From: Yinghuangia elevatio
GTDB taxonomy: Bacteria > Actinomycetota > Actinomycetes > Streptomycetales > Streptomycetaceae
Assembly: GCF_040649515.1 (NCBI RefSeq)
Contig: NZ_JBEZFP010000009.1
Location: 1 to 64,000 of the forward strand
Direction: 5' to 3'
Length of the DNA: 64,000 bases
The notes under the pieces were generated by a model. It was not told the DNA's origin. It saw nothing but the letters and a program-made list of their open reading frames with translations, and did not search any database. The position numbers and the translations under genes were made by a program. How positions within the stretch are numbered: position 1 is the stretch's first letter; each line of letters opens with the position of its first letter. This document shows positions 16,036 through 25,085 of this stretch, piece by piece.

Positions 16036-17445
16036 TCACCACCACGCCGCCGGGCTGCTGCCCCACGGCACCGGGGCGGCCGCCCAGTCGGCCGGACCGC
16101 CTTTGAGGGCGAACGGGGGCAGGGCGTACGCGAGTTCCCCCTGCTCGGCGACCTTGAAGCCGAGATGCCGCGCGGCGGCGACCCGGCGCGGGAACCCGGG
16201 AAGGTGTTCCTCGGGGTCGTGGTGCCGCAGCAGCCACGCCGCCGTCCGGGCCAACGCGACCTCGACGTGCGAGCCCCGGCCGTCCGCCTGGCGCTCCGTC
16301 AGCGAGCGCAGTACGCCCGCCGCCAGCAGATAGCCCGTGCCGTGGTCCAGCGCCTGGGCGGGCAGTACGCCGGGCCGGTCGTCGCCGTCCGCCTCGATCC
16401 AGGCGATCCCGGTCGGCCCCTGCACGAGGCTGTCGAAGCCGCGCAGCCGCGCCCACGGCCCCGGCCCACCCCATGCGGACAGGTTCGCCGTGACGATGCC
16501 CGGGTGCCGGGCCGCCAGCACCTCGGGGGCCAGCCCGAAGCGGGCCGGCACACCGGGGCGGTAGCCGGTCACGACGACGTCGGTGTCGGCCAGGAGTTCG
16601 TCCAGGACGGCGATGCTATCCGGCGTGCCGAGGTCCAGCAGCGCGGAGCGCTTCCCCAGGCCGGTGTCCAGGTGCTGCGCGGGCAACTCGGGAAGGTGCG
16701 GGGAGTCGATGCGCAGCACGTCGGCGCCGAGAAGGGCGAGCGTGCGCGTGGCCACCGGCCCGGCGATGACGCGCGTGAGGTCGAGGACCCGGATGCCGGA
16801 CGCCGGCAGCACCGTCCCGTCGTGCGACGCGGGTCCGCCGGCCCGCCGCGGCGACGGCGCGCCCATTCTGCGCCGGGTGAGCAACGGGTCGTCCGCGACC
16901 TGCGAACCGTGCGGGTGGGCCCGCCACTCGTCGGGGGTGAGGACCGCGAACGCCAGCCCGTCCGCGTTCCGGATGCGTTCCTCCGCCTCCGCGACGGACA
17001 GCGGCAGCAGCGCGGGCGCGACCGTCTCGGCGGGGTCGTCCGGCGTGCCGGTGATCTCCAGCGCGCGGAAGAGCGCGTCGCGGTGGTGCGGATAGTTGCC
17101 ATGCACGCGGACCACGCCGTCCGCGCAGACGTAGAACTTCGACAGCGGGTCCATGCCGCCCTGCGGACGTCCGTTCAGGCGCAGATGCCGCTCGCTCGTG
17201 AAGGCTATGGCGGTCGCCTCGCTGTCGACGGTGACCGTGGCGAGCGGTGCGCCGGAACGTACGGCCGCGAACTCGGCCGCGGCGAGCCCCGCCGCCCCCG
17301 CGGTCGCCTGGGCCAGCTCGGTCACCGGCAGGCGCGCGGGCAGCGTGTCGGCGCGGCCCGTGAACGACACGTGTGCGGCGAGCGCGGGGTCGCCGCCGAG
17401 CGATCGCCAGGCTTCGTCGAGCAGCAGGGCTGCGGAAGGACGCAT
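16036..17445 (-). CDS. CaiB/BaiF (class III) CoA-transferase-like protein
   Basis: A 469-aa member of the CoA-transferase family III. The core (about residues 215-440) has GIRVLDLTRVIAGPVATRTLALLGADVLRID, then LDTGLGKRSALLDL and PGIVTANLSAWGG. Asp in LLDLGTPD is near the position of the family's catalytic acid, but I cannot fix it without alignment. The N-terminal half is a second, divergent CaiB-like portion, so the protein is longer than the usual 400 aa and could be a pseudo-duplicated form. These enzymes move CoA between carboxylic acids or act as racemases. Monocistronic, with no pathway neighbours. Confidence 0.8.
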   Translation of the reverse strand: MRPSAALLLDEAWRSLGGDPALAAHVSFTGRADTLPARLPVTELAQATAGAAGLAAAEFAAVRSGAPLATVTVDSEATAIAFTSERHLRLNGRPQGGMDPLSKFYVCADGVVRVHGNYPHHRDALFRALEITGTPDDPAETVAPALLPLSVAEAEERIRNADGLAFAVLTPDEWRAHPHGSQVADDPLLTRRRMGAPSPRRAGGPASHDGTVLPASGIRVLDLTRVIAGPVATRTLALLGADVLRIDSPHLPELPAQHLDTGLGKRSALLDLGTPDSIAVLDELLADTDVVVTGYRPGVPARFGLAPEVLAARHPGIVTANLSAWGGPGPWARLRGFDSLVQGPTGIAWIEADGDDRPGVLPAQALDHGTGYLLAAGVLRSLTERQADGRGSHVEVALARTAAWLLRHHDPEEHLPGFPRRVAAARHLGFKVAEQGELAYALPPFALKGGPADWAAAPVPWGSSPAAWW

Positions 17446-17764
17446 GGAGCCAATCCCATCACCGCGTGCGCGGCACTGCGAGGGCGGGGGGCGGTCGGCA
17501 GGCCAGGGCGGTGATCACGATTCCGGGTGGCGGATGCGGTGGCGAACAAGCGACGAGTATCCGGAAATGTGTGCCATGTCGACGAGAATTTGCGGCTAAT
17601 GTCGGTTCCTCACGGGACCTCCACGAAGTCTCCTTCACCCTTTTGCGTCATTAACGCTCTGTCGTCCCCCGCACGCCGGACCGGCGACGGACACTGGGAA
17701 GCGGGGCAACCATCGTGTCGGCCACGGCGGTTGGGGTGGAGTACCGAGATGGGGAGGGCACGCC
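17446..17764. other. Intergenic stretch of about 320 bp
   Basis: Promoter region between the divergent CoA-transferase and winged-helix genes. A less GC-rich part (17560-17660) includes TTTTGCGTCATTAACG, a plausible regulatory or promoter area. No coding sequence is supported. Confidence 0.35.
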
Positions 17765-18562
17765 ATGCGGAGGATCTGGGGCGGCGCAGGGGCCGGGGGA
17801 CTGGGCGTCAACGACGTTCTGATGAAGGACGCCCGGTTGAGCGTGCCCGCACGGGGCCTTGCCGTGCACCTGCTGTTACTACCCGAACAGGCCCGGCCCG
17901 ACCGGGCGCGACTCGCGTCCCGCCCGGGGGAGTCGGTGAAGTCGATCGAGGGGTACCTGGAGGAGTTGCAAGAGGCCGGCTACCTGCGGCGCCGCATCGT
18001 GTGGGACCGCCGCGGCCGGGCGTTCGAGGAGGTCACGGTGTACCCGCAGGCCGTCGCGGACGACGCGGCGGCGGAGGTGCGGGGCCGGGTGTTCCACTGG
18101 CTCGCCTCGCCGGAGCGGCAGCCGGAGCGGGCGTTGTCGGCGCTCGCCGGAACCGCGGCGACCCGGGAGGTGGAGCCCGCCGGCATGCCCGAGGCCGGGG
18201 CCGCCACCGCGGTTGACGCCGAGCCGGCGACCGAGGACGCGGGTGAGGATGAGAGCCCGGCCGAGGAACGAGGCGACGGCCTGACCGAGGTCGTTGCCGG
18301 CGGCCGGGCCGGCGACCTGACCGACGGCCAGGCCACGGATGCAGTGGGAGGCGGGTCCGGAAGCGCCGCCGAAGCGGGCGCCGAATGCGACACGGACGAG
18401 CCCGAGCCCGCCGCGCCCGAGCCCGCCGCGGCTGACGGCGACGAAGGTGAGGGTGCGGTCGGCGACCTCGGGGACCTGGCGGACCTCGGCGACCGACCCG
18501 AGCCGGTTCCCGCGGGCGCGTGTTCGGGTGCCGGGGCGGGATCCGGTGCGGCCAGGCCGTGA
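17765..18562 (+). CDS. Winged-helix protein with long acidic tail
   Basis: A 265-aa protein. Residues 10-110 look like a replication-initiator or MarR-like winged helix (LSVPARGLAVHLLLLPEQ, then RPGESVKSIEGYLEELQEAG and YLRRRIVWDRRGRAFEEVTVYP, a recognition helix and beta wing). The remaining roughly 150 residues are Glu/Asp/Ala/Gly-rich, low complexity and acidic (EPEPAAPEPAAADGDEGEG). Similar winged-helix proteins with disordered tails are widespread and mostly uncharacterised in streptomycetes. The ATG has GGGGAGGG 7 nt upstream. It is likely a DNA-binding regulator; the target is unknown. Confidence 0.65.
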   Translation: MRRIWGGAGAGGLGVNDVLMKDARLSVPARGLAVHLLLLPEQARPDRARLASRPGESVKSIEGYLEELQEAGYLRRRIVWDRRGRAFEEVTVYPQAVADDAAAEVRGRVFHWLASPERQPERALSALAGTAATREVEPAGMPEAGAATAVDAEPATEDAGEDESPAEERGDGLTEVVAGGRAGDLTDGQATDAVGGGSGSAAEAGAECDTDEPEPAAPEPAAADGDEGEGAVGDLGDLADLGDRPEPVPAGACSGAGAGSGAARP

Positions 18563-18666
18563 CCGTGCGGCGCCCCGGGCTGTTGTACCTGCGGGCCCGG
18601 GGCAGGCCGCCCGCGGAGGAGGGGGTCGGCCTCGGCAGCCCCTTCCCCCTTGAAGTTACTTGCGGG

Positions 18667-18672
18667 TAGCAT
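18667..18672 (+). promoter_or_regulatory. -10 box, leaderless type
   Basis: TAGCAT ends 6 nt before the GTG at 18679; no Shine-Dalgarno sequence is present. Confidence 0.5.
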
Positions 18673-18678
18673 CCGGGG

Positions 18679-19134
18679 GTGAGCACTCAATTCGACTTCA
18701 TCGCCGACGGGCTGAAGCAGTCCGTGCCCCTGGTCCGGACCCTCGGTCTGGAGTTCGTCGAGATCGACCGGGAGCACGCGGTCCTGCGGCTGCCGGACAA
18801 CGCGGACCTGCACAACCACGTCGGCGGCCCGCACGCGGGCGCGATGTTCTCGCTCGGCGAGTCCGCGTCCGGCGCGATCGTCCTGGCGGCGTTCGGCGAC
18901 CAGTTGGGCCGCGCGGTGCCGCTCGCGGTCACCGCGGACATCGCGTACAAGAAGCTGGCCATGGGGCCGGTGCTCGCCGAGGCACGTCTCGGTCGCCCGG
19001 CGGAGGACGTGGTGGCGCAGCTGGACAAGGGCGAGCGGCCCGAATTCCCGGTGGCGGTCGAGATCCGCACCGAGGACGGCACGACGACCGCCGAGATGAA
19101 CATCGTGTGGACGCTGCGCCCGAACCGCACCTGA
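18679..19134 (+). CDS. Hotdog-fold thioesterase-like protein (DUF4442 type)
   Basis: A 151-aa hotdog-fold protein resembling the DUF4442/YiiD C-terminal group of acyl-CoA thioesterases. LHNHVGGPHAGAMFSLGESASG is the central helix region and VTADIAYKKLAMGPVLAEA the following strands. The GTG start is set by the TAGCAT box 6 nt upstream. The gene faces the glutamine synthetase homologue, and a perfect hairpin separates them. It probably hydrolyses a fatty acyl-CoA; the substrate is unknown. Confidence 0.78.
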   Translation: MSTQFDFIADGLKQSVPLVRTLGLEFVEIDREHAVLRLPDNADLHNHVGGPHAGAMFSLGESASGAIVLAAFGDQLGRAVPLAVTADIAYKKLAMGPVLAEARLGRPAEDVVAQLDKGERPEFPVAVEIRTEDGTTTAEMNIVWTLRPNRT

Positions 19135-19178
19135 CCGCGCCCGGTCGCAACCGTTCGCACCCCATGCGACGGACCGCC

Positions 19179-19211
19179 CCTCCGCCGCGACGGATGTGGT
19201 CGCGGCGGAGG
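19179..19211. terminator. Bidirectional terminator
   Basis: Perfect 13-bp stem, CCTCCGCCGCGAC (19179-19191) with GTCGCGGCGGAGG (19199-19211), 7-nt loop, between converging genes. Confidence 0.75.
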
Positions 19212-19230
19212 AACGCGGCGGCGGGTCGCG

Positions 19231-20667
19231 TCAGTATCGCCAGCGGGTGGCGGCGACGATCTCCTCTGGAGTCGACGTCGCGAACAGCGCCGCCTCGGCG
19301 CGTCGGACGGCCGCGAATGCGGCGTGCAGTTCGGGGCCGAACGCGGCCGACAGCACCGCCGAGCGGTCGAACTCGGCCACCGCTTCCGGCAGTGACGCCG
19401 GCAGCCGCTCCGCGCCCGTCTCCGCGGGATTGGCGGTCGTCTCGAGCGGCAGCACCGAGCCGCGCTCGACGCCGTCCAGTCCCGCGGCGATCACCGCGCC
19501 CATCGCCAGGTACGGATTGGCGGCCGCGTCGAAGCACTTCACCTCGGCGTTGGCCCCGGACTCCCGCTCACCCGTGCTCCCGGTGATCAGCCGCACGGCC
19601 GCCTCGCGGTTCTCCAGGCCCCAGCACCGGTACGCCCCCGCCCAGTGCGACGGGACGAGCCGCAGGTAGCTGGCCGCCGACGGCGCCCCGACCGCGGTCA
19701 GCGCGGGGAGTGCGGCCACGATGCCCGCGAGGAACGCCTCGCCCACCGAGGTCAGGCCGTACCGACCGTCGCCGCCGTGCATCAGGTTGACCCCGTCCCG
19801 CCACAAACTCAGGTGCAGGTGGCCGCCGTTGCCCACCGTCCCCGGCGTCGCCACGGGCGCGAACGACACGCGCAGGCCGTGCCGCGCCGACACCCCGCGC
19901 ACGGTCTGGCGTACCAGGACCGCGCTGTCCGCCGCGCCGACCGGGTCCTCGGCGGCGACCGACACCTCGAACTGCCCTGGTGTGTACTCGGGATGCAGCT
20001 GGAGCACCGTCAACCCCTGGGCGTCCAGCGCCTGGAGGATGTCGCGCAGGTAGTCGGAGCACTCGACGACGCGGGTCATGCCGTACGCCGGGCCGTCGGT
20101 CGGCACCTCGGGGGCCCCGTCGGCCGATCCGGCCCGCGCCGCGATCCACTCGACCTCGAAGCCGGCGCGCAGCGCGAACCCGCGGTCCGCCGCGGCGTCG
20201 CACATCCGCCGGGCGAACTGCCGCGAGCAGCCCGGGTGCACGTGGCCGTCCTGGGTGATGCGGTCGCCCGGCGCCCAGGCCCAGCCGGGCTGCGCGGCCA
20301 GCGGGACGAGCCGGTCCAGGTCCGGTACCAGGCGCAGGTCGCCGACCGGGCCGCCGATCCAGGTGCTGTCCGTGATCGAGTCGTCGACGAGGAACACGTC
20401 GAAGCAGGGCGCCGCACCGACGCCCCATGCGGCCGCGTGCTCCAACTGCCGGACGGGGACGGTCTTGACGCGACAGATGCCCGCGTTGTCGACCCACCCG
20501 ACGACCACGCCGGCGACGTCGCGTGCGGTCAGCTCGGCGGCTGCGATGCGGGCGCGCGCCGCGCGTTCGGCGCGCACGTCGGCGCCGACCGCCACGGTCG
20601 CCACGGCGGCGCCGGGAGTGCCGGGGAGGGCAGGGGAGGGGGGAGGTGGTGTCTCAGTTGCCGCCAT
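19231..20667 (-). CDS. Glutamine synthetase-family ligase
   Basis: A 478-aa type I glutamine synthetase homologue. It has the catalytic-domain blocks GFEVEW, QLHPEYTPGQFEVSVAAEDP, GNGGHLHLSLW, ENREAAVRLITGS and KCFDAAANPYLAMGAVIAAG. The N-terminal beta-grasp contains VVVGWVDNAGICRVKTVPV. The divergent blocks (NREAAVRL for the usual R-rich ATP loop) suggest a gamma-glutamyl-amine ligase (PuuA/GlnA3/GlnA4-like) rather than the housekeeping GlnA. No adenylylation-type Tyr motif is evident. The ATG at 20667 has AGGA upstream; the longer reading frame has no support. It is not next to other nitrogen genes. Confidence 0.82.
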   Translation of the reverse strand: MAATETPPPPSPALPGTPGAAVATVAVGADVRAERAARARIAAAELTARDVAGVVVGWVDNAGICRVKTVPVRQLEHAAAWGVGAAPCFDVFLVDDSITDSTWIGGPVGDLRLVPDLDRLVPLAAQPGWAWAPGDRITQDGHVHPGCSRQFARRMCDAAADRGFALRAGFEVEWIAARAGSADGAPEVPTDGPAYGMTRVVECSDYLRDILQALDAQGLTVLQLHPEYTPGQFEVSVAAEDPVGAADSAVLVRQTVRGVSARHGLRVSFAPVATPGTVGNGGHLHLSLWRDGVNLMHGGDGRYGLTSVGEAFLAGIVAALPALTAVGAPSAASYLRLVPSHWAGAYRCWGLENREAAVRLITGSTGERESGANAEVKCFDAAANPYLAMGAVIAAGLDGVERGSVLPLETTANPAETGAERLPASLPEAVAEFDRSAVLSAAFGPELHAAFAAVRRAEAALFATSTPEEIVAATRWRY

Positions 20668-20804
20668 GCGGGTAATCCTGCCGTTGCGGACGGACCGGTC
20701 GAAACTCCCCGTTCGGGTGAAGAAGCCCAGGTGAACCGGGGTACGCGCGAGCCGTCGCCGGTCCGGGCGGGAAAACTCGGAGGCCCGGCAGAGGGGTCGT
20801 CCCC

Positions 20805-20810
20805 TAGGGT
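20805..20810 (+). promoter_or_regulatory. -10 box, leaderless type
   Basis: TAGGGT ends 7 nt before the start codon of the SGNH hydrolase; no Shine-Dalgarno sequence follows. Confidence 0.5.
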
Positions 20811-20817
20811 CCCGATC

Positions 20818-21522
20818 ATGGAACCTCCCCACCCGCAGGGCCCCGACCTGCGCATCTGCTGTGTCGGCGACTCCTACACGCAAGGCGTCGGCGACCGTGA
20901 GGGCGGATGGGTCGGCCGCCTGTCGGCACGTGCGCACGCCCGCGGCGACCGCCTGACCGCCTACAACCTCGGGGTGCGCCGTGAGACGTCCGCCGACATC
21001 GCCGGCCGCTGGTACGACGAGGCCGCGCGCCGGTTGACCGGCGGGGACGCGCACGGTGTGGTGTTCGCCTTCGGCCTCAACGACAGCACGTACGAGGACG
21101 GTGTACCTCGGGTCGCACCCGACGACAGCGTGCGCAACCTGCGCGCCGTCCTGGGGACCGCCCGCGCCGCGGGCTGGCCCGCGCTCGTTGTCGGCGTGCC
21201 GCCGATCCCGGACGGCGACACCGGGCGCGGCGATCTCCCCGCGCTGGAGGCCGCGTTCGGGCGTACCTGCGCCGAACTCGGCGTTCCCTTCGTTCCGGTG
21301 CACGACGCGCTGCGCGGGCGGCCCGAGTGGTGGCAGAGCATCGACGCGTACGGCGACACCGCGCACTGCGGCCCGGTCGGCCACGCGATGCTGGCGGACC
21401 TCGTCGGCGACGGCGGGTGGTGGCCCTGGCTCGAGGGCCTGGCGGGGCCGGACACCGCCCGACCGGACCCGCCGGAGCCGGACACCGCCGGGGCGGACTC
21501 CGCCGGGCCGGACCCGGCCTGA
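20818..21522 (+). CDS. SGNH/GDSL-family hydrolase
   Basis: A 234-aa SGNH hydrolase. Block I CCVGDSYTQGVGD holds the nucleophile Ser18, block III FGLNDST the Asn, and DTAHCGPVGHAM (block V) the Asp and His. There is no signal peptide, so it is cytosolic, and the C-terminus is a short PD/PE/GADSAGPD-rich tail. It is probably an esterase or acyl-hydrolase of small substrates. Start: TAGGGT ends 7 nt before the ATG at 20818 (leaderless type). Monocistronic, divergent from the glutamine synthetase homologue. Confidence 0.83.
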   Translation: MEPPHPQGPDLRICCVGDSYTQGVGDREGGWVGRLSARAHARGDRLTAYNLGVRRETSADIAGRWYDEAARRLTGGDAHGVVFAFGLNDSTYEDGVPRVAPDDSVRNLRAVLGTARAAGWPALVVGVPPIPDGDTGRGDLPALEAAFGRTCAELGVPFVPVHDALRGRPEWWQSIDAYGDTAHCGPVGHAMLADLVGDGGWWPWLEGLAGPDTARPDPPEPDTAGADSAGPDPA

Positions 21523-21606
21523 CCGGCGCGTGGTGCGGGCGGCCGTTGACCGGCCGGCCACCCACACCCGCGCCGGACCGGAGTCGGCGGCGTGACCGCG
21601 GGTACG

Positions 21607-22473
21607 TCAGTGCTTGAGCGCGAGACCGCCCGCCATCAGCCGCTGTCCGACCGTCAGTTCCGCGGCGACAGGCTCCTCGGGGCGCCACTGCGGCAGGTAG
21701 ACGACGCCCGGGTCGAGGAGTTCGAGCCCGTCGAAGTACGCGGTGATCTCCTCCAGGGTGCGGAAGCGGCCGGTGCCCAGGCTGGTGAGCAGCGCGCCTT
21801 CGAGGGCGAGGGCGTCCGGGCTCGACGCGCAGAAGTGCGTGAGCAGGAAGTAGCTTCCGGCGGGCAGGGCTTCGAGGTACGCCCGCACGATGCCGTCCGG
21901 GTCCTCGTCGTCGCCGAGGTGGTGGATGACGCCGACCAGCATGAGGCCGACGGGCTGGTCGAAGTCGATGAACTCCCGGACCTGCGGCAGGTCCAGCACC
22001 GCCTTGGGGTCGCGCAGGTCGGCGGTGACGACGGTGGTGTTGTGGTTCTCCGCCAGCAGGGCGCGGCCGTGGGCGAGCACGATGGGGTCGATGTCGACGT
22101 ACACGACGCGTGCGTCGGGTGCGACCGACTGCGCGACCTGGTGCGTGTTCTGCACGGTCGGCAGGCCGGACCCCAGGTCCAGGAACTGGCGTATGCCCGA
22201 TTGGGCCATGAAGCGGACCGCGCGGCCCAGCAGGTCGCGGTTGAAGCGGGCGACGTCGCCGATCTCCGGGACGATGTCCTGGGACTGCTGGGCGATCACC
22301 CGGTCGACCGCGAAGTTGTCCTTTCCGCCCAGGACCGCGTCGTACACACGCGCGATACTGGGCTTGCTCACGTCGATGCCGGTGGGTGCCCAGTCGTCGC
22401 CTCCGGTGCCGCCCGGCGGACCGCCGACGGCGTTCGCCTCCGGACCGTCCGAAATGTCCTCGATGCCGCTCAC
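21607..22473 (-). CDS. SAM-dependent methyltransferase, DUF574 type
   Basis: A 288-aa protein of the actinobacterial DUF574/Methyltransf_19 group. Diagnostic segments are SIARVYDAVLGGKDNFAVDR near residue 40, the SAM motif FLDLGSGLPT, VVYVDIDPIVLAHGRALL and LLVGVIHHLGDDEDP. Streptomycetes carry dozens of these paralogues, most of unknown substrate, and some lie in regulatory or conservon-like loci. The ATG start fits the family N-terminus (short acidic lead, then PTGIDVSKPS). No operon partner. Confidence 0.85.
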   Translation of the reverse strand: MSGIEDISDGPEANAVGGPPGGTGGDDWAPTGIDVSKPSIARVYDAVLGGKDNFAVDRVIAQQSQDIVPEIGDVARFNRDLLGRAVRFMAQSGIRQFLDLGSGLPTVQNTHQVAQSVAPDARVVYVDIDPIVLAHGRALLAENHNTTVVTADLRDPKAVLDLPQVREFIDFDQPVGLMLVGVIHHLGDDEDPDGIVRAYLEALPAGSYFLLTHFCASSPDALALEGALLTSLGTGRFRTLEEITAYFDGLELLDPGVVYLPQWRPEEPVAAELTVGQRLMAGGLALKH

Positions 22474-22677
22474 GCGTCCCCTACTCCTGTGCCGCGGTTG
22501 GGAGTTGATGTTTCGTCACGCGGATCGTAACGCGTGGTGACCAGGGATGCTCGCGCGTCTTCCGGGCAGCGCTTCGACTGAGGCGCCGGAGGACGTCCAG
22601 GGGGACCGGTCGGGGGATCGCGGCGGCGTTTGGGAGGGACCGTGTCGTGTCTTTTTCGGGGATTGGTAGGCTTTTCC

Positions 22678-22683
22678 TATATT
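22678..22683 (+). promoter_or_regulatory. -10 box of the PLC-like gene
   Basis: TATATT ends 6 nt before the GTG at 22690; this is unusually AT-rich for the window. It supports that start over the upstream TTG at 22630. Confidence 0.5.
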
Positions 22684-22689
22684 GAAGGG

Positions 22690-25029
22690 GTGAAAGGTAC
22701 GGAAGGTACGCAAGGGGCAGCGCAGGCGGCGGACCGCCGTGCGCGCCGACGCATCCGTACCGTGCGCGCGGCCGCGTACATCGTCGTCGCCGTCAGTGTC
22801 GCGATCATCACCGGACTCGGCGTCGCCCGCACCACCGTCCTCGACGAGGCCTGGTACGACTCCGTCCTCGAACGCGAGGACAGCTACAACCGCCTCTACG
22901 ACCAGGTCCTCGTCGACCCCGAGATGGCCGACATAACGCGCGACCTGCTGGCCCGTCTGCCCGTCCCGCCCAACCAGGTCACCGCCAACCTGCGCCTCGT
23001 CCTGCCCCCGTCCACGCTGCGCGGCATGACCGCCGACCAGATCGGCCGGACGGTCGCCTACCTGCGCGGCGACGAGGGCGACCTGCACTTCACCGTCGAC
23101 CTCAAGCCGGTCATCAACAACCTCGGCGGCGTGGCCGAGGTATTCGTCGGCGACCTGACCGGCGACGTGCCCTCGGTCACCGAGGCCAACGCGCCCGCGT
23201 TCGTCGCGTCCGTGCAGCGCGCCCTCGACGCGCTCGCGCAGGGGCAGAGTCCCGACAGCCTGCCCGCCCTCGACCTGGCCCCCGAGGCGGCCCCGCAGGT
23301 CGCGGACCTGATCCTGGAGAAACTCCCGGAGGACAGCCGGGCGCCGCTGCGTGAGCCGGTGATCGCCTCGCTGCGCGCCAACGACCTCGGCGGCGTGCTC
23401 GTCGCGGTCGTGCCGGCGCTGTTCGGTGAAAAGGTCCTGGACGCCCAGCACGGTCTGACGGAGCTGAGCAACGGCGAGCAGTGGGACCTGGTCGTCGACG
23501 TCCGGGCCGAGGACACCGACGTCAACCTCGGGCCGCTGCCGCAACTACGGGCGTTCACGGTGTTCGGCCTCGGCAAGATGCTCACACTGGCCTGCGCGTT
23601 CGCCCTCGGCGGGCTGTTCGTGCTGTGGCGCACCGCGCCCTACCGCGGGCTCGGCCGCCTGCGCGGCCCCGGCGTCGGACTCGCCGCGGGCGGCCTGCTC
23701 GCCGCCGCCGTCTGCCTCATCGCATGGGGCGCGGCACCGCACCTGATCCCGGAGGACCGCGGCAGCTGGGCGCCGTCCGTGCGCGTCCTGGTCGGCGACC
23801 TGCAGGAGGCCGCCACGCGCGACATCGTCGGCGTGTGGGTGACCGCGGCGGCGGTCCCGGTCTTCACCGGCTCGGTGCTCGCCGGCCTCGCGACCGTCGC
23901 GATCCGCCGCCAGGAGCGCGGCCGCGAACCGGTCAAGCGCTCGCGGGTGCGCACCATCACCGGGTTCGCCGCGGCTGGCGCGGCCGGTGCGCTCGCGCTC
24001 ACGATCCTGGTCCCCGTCCCCACGGTCGGCGACCCCGACAAGGAGCGCCGCTGCAACGGCATGCGCCAGCTGTGCGACCGCAGCTACGACGACGTCGCGT
24101 ACCTCGCCACGCACAACTCCATGTCGTCCACCGCGGACCGCTTCATCAGCCCGCTCCAGGACCCCGACCTGGTCACCCAACTCGACCTGGGCGCGCGGGC
24201 GCTGCTGATCGACTCGTACCTGTGGGAGAGCCCGGACGAGATCGCCTCCCGGCTCGCCAGCGGCGACCTGTCGCCCGAGGAGCAGCAGATCATGGCCGGC
24301 GTCGTGGACCGGTACGCCCCGGCGCGCCCCGGCGTCTGGCTCTGCCACTCCCTGTGCCGCGGGGGCGCCATCCCCCTCGTCGCCACGCTGCGGCAGGTCG
24401 GCGACTGGCTCGACAACAACCCCAACGAGGTGGTCACGCTCGTCGTGCAGGACGCCGTCGACGGCACGCAGATGATGGAGGCCGTGCAGCAGTCCGGCAT
24501 CGACCGCTTCCTCGCGACCCCGCCCGCGGACCCCGCCGCGCCGTGGCCGACGCTGCGCGACATGATCAACCGCAACGAGCGCCTCGTCGTCTTCGCGGAA
24601 CGCGCCGACGGCCCGGATCCCAGGTACCGCAACTTCTACCGGTATGGGATGGAGACGCCGTACACGTTCCCCGACCCGGAGTCCATGAGCTGCGTGCCGA
24701 ACCGCGGCGGTACCGGCAAGGGCCTGTTCCTGATGAACCACTTCATCACCGCCCAGGGCGGCAGCCGGATCGACGCGGGACGCGTCAACAGCCGCCAGTT
24801 CGTGCTGGACCGCGCCCGGCGGTGCGAAGCCGAGCGCGGCAGTCAGGTGAACTTCGTCGCCGTCGACTTCGCGACCATCGGGGACGCCCGCGGCGCGGTG
24901 GACGTCCTCAACGCCGACCGGGCGCGAAGGGACGCCGTCCAGCAGCCCGGGCGGCCCGAACCGCCGCGGACCCCGCCCCCGGGTCCGGCGCTGCTGGCAC
25001 CGGTCCCGGCCGGGACGCCCAAGGACTGA
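22690..25029 (+). CDS. Membrane-tethered PLC-like phosphodiesterase
   Basis: A 779-aa protein. A transmembrane helix (about residues 25-45) precedes an extracytoplasmic region (about 50-290), then three further membrane segments (about 300-325, 335-360, 375-400) and, after another hydrophobic helix near 430, a C-terminal domain of about 320 residues. The C-terminal domain looks like the PI-PLC X / PLC-like phosphodiesterase fold: AYLATHNSMSS with H475, LDLGARALLIDSYLW, and LCHSLC with H553, the two histidines expected for general acid and base. Family enzymes cleave glycerophospho-lipids. The fusion to an N-terminal multi-span module is unusual. A perfect hairpin follows. Confidence 0.8.
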   Translation: MKGTEGTQGAAQAADRRARRRIRTVRAAAYIVVAVSVAIITGLGVARTTVLDEAWYDSVLEREDSYNRLYDQVLVDPEMADITRDLLARLPVPPNQVTANLRLVLPPSTLRGMTADQIGRTVAYLRGDEGDLHFTVDLKPVINNLGGVAEVFVGDLTGDVPSVTEANAPAFVASVQRALDALAQGQSPDSLPALDLAPEAAPQVADLILEKLPEDSRAPLREPVIASLRANDLGGVLVAVVPALFGEKVLDAQHGLTELSNGEQWDLVVDVRAEDTDVNLGPLPQLRAFTVFGLGKMLTLACAFALGGLFVLWRTAPYRGLGRLRGPGVGLAAGGLLAAAVCLIAWGAAPHLIPEDRGSWAPSVRVLVGDLQEAATRDIVGVWVTAAAVPVFTGSVLAGLATVAIRRQERGREPVKRSRVRTITGFAAAGAAGALALTILVPVPTVGDPDKERRCNGMRQLCDRSYDDVAYLATHNSMSSTADRFISPLQDPDLVTQLDLGARALLIDSYLWESPDEIASRLASGDLSPEEQQIMAGVVDRYAPARPGVWLCHSLCRGGAIPLVATLRQVGDWLDNNPNEVVTLVVQDAVDGTQMMEAVQQSGIDRFLATPPADPAAPWPTLRDMINRNERLVVFAERADGPDPRYRNFYRYGMETPYTFPDPESMSCVPNRGGTGKGLFLMNHFITAQGGSRIDAGRVNSRQFVLDRARRCEAERGSQVNFVAVDFATIGDARGAVDVLNADRARRDAVQQPGRPEPPRTPPPGPALLAPVPAGTPKD

Positions 25030-25058
25030 CAGGTGCGATGCCGGGCGTGTTCCCGGCG

Positions 25059-25085
25059 CGGCCTCGGCCTCAGTAGCCGAGGCCG
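25059..25085. terminator. Bidirectional terminator
   Basis: Perfect 10-bp stem, CGGCCTCGGC (25059-25068) and GCCGAGGCCG (25076-25085), 7-nt loop. It overlaps the stop codon of the converging minus-strand gene. Confidence 0.65.

Noticed and set aside
22630..22689. Longer start of the PLC-like gene at TTG 22630
   Set aside because: No Shine-Dalgarno site there, and TATATT lies between it and the GTG at 22690, at leaderless spacing.
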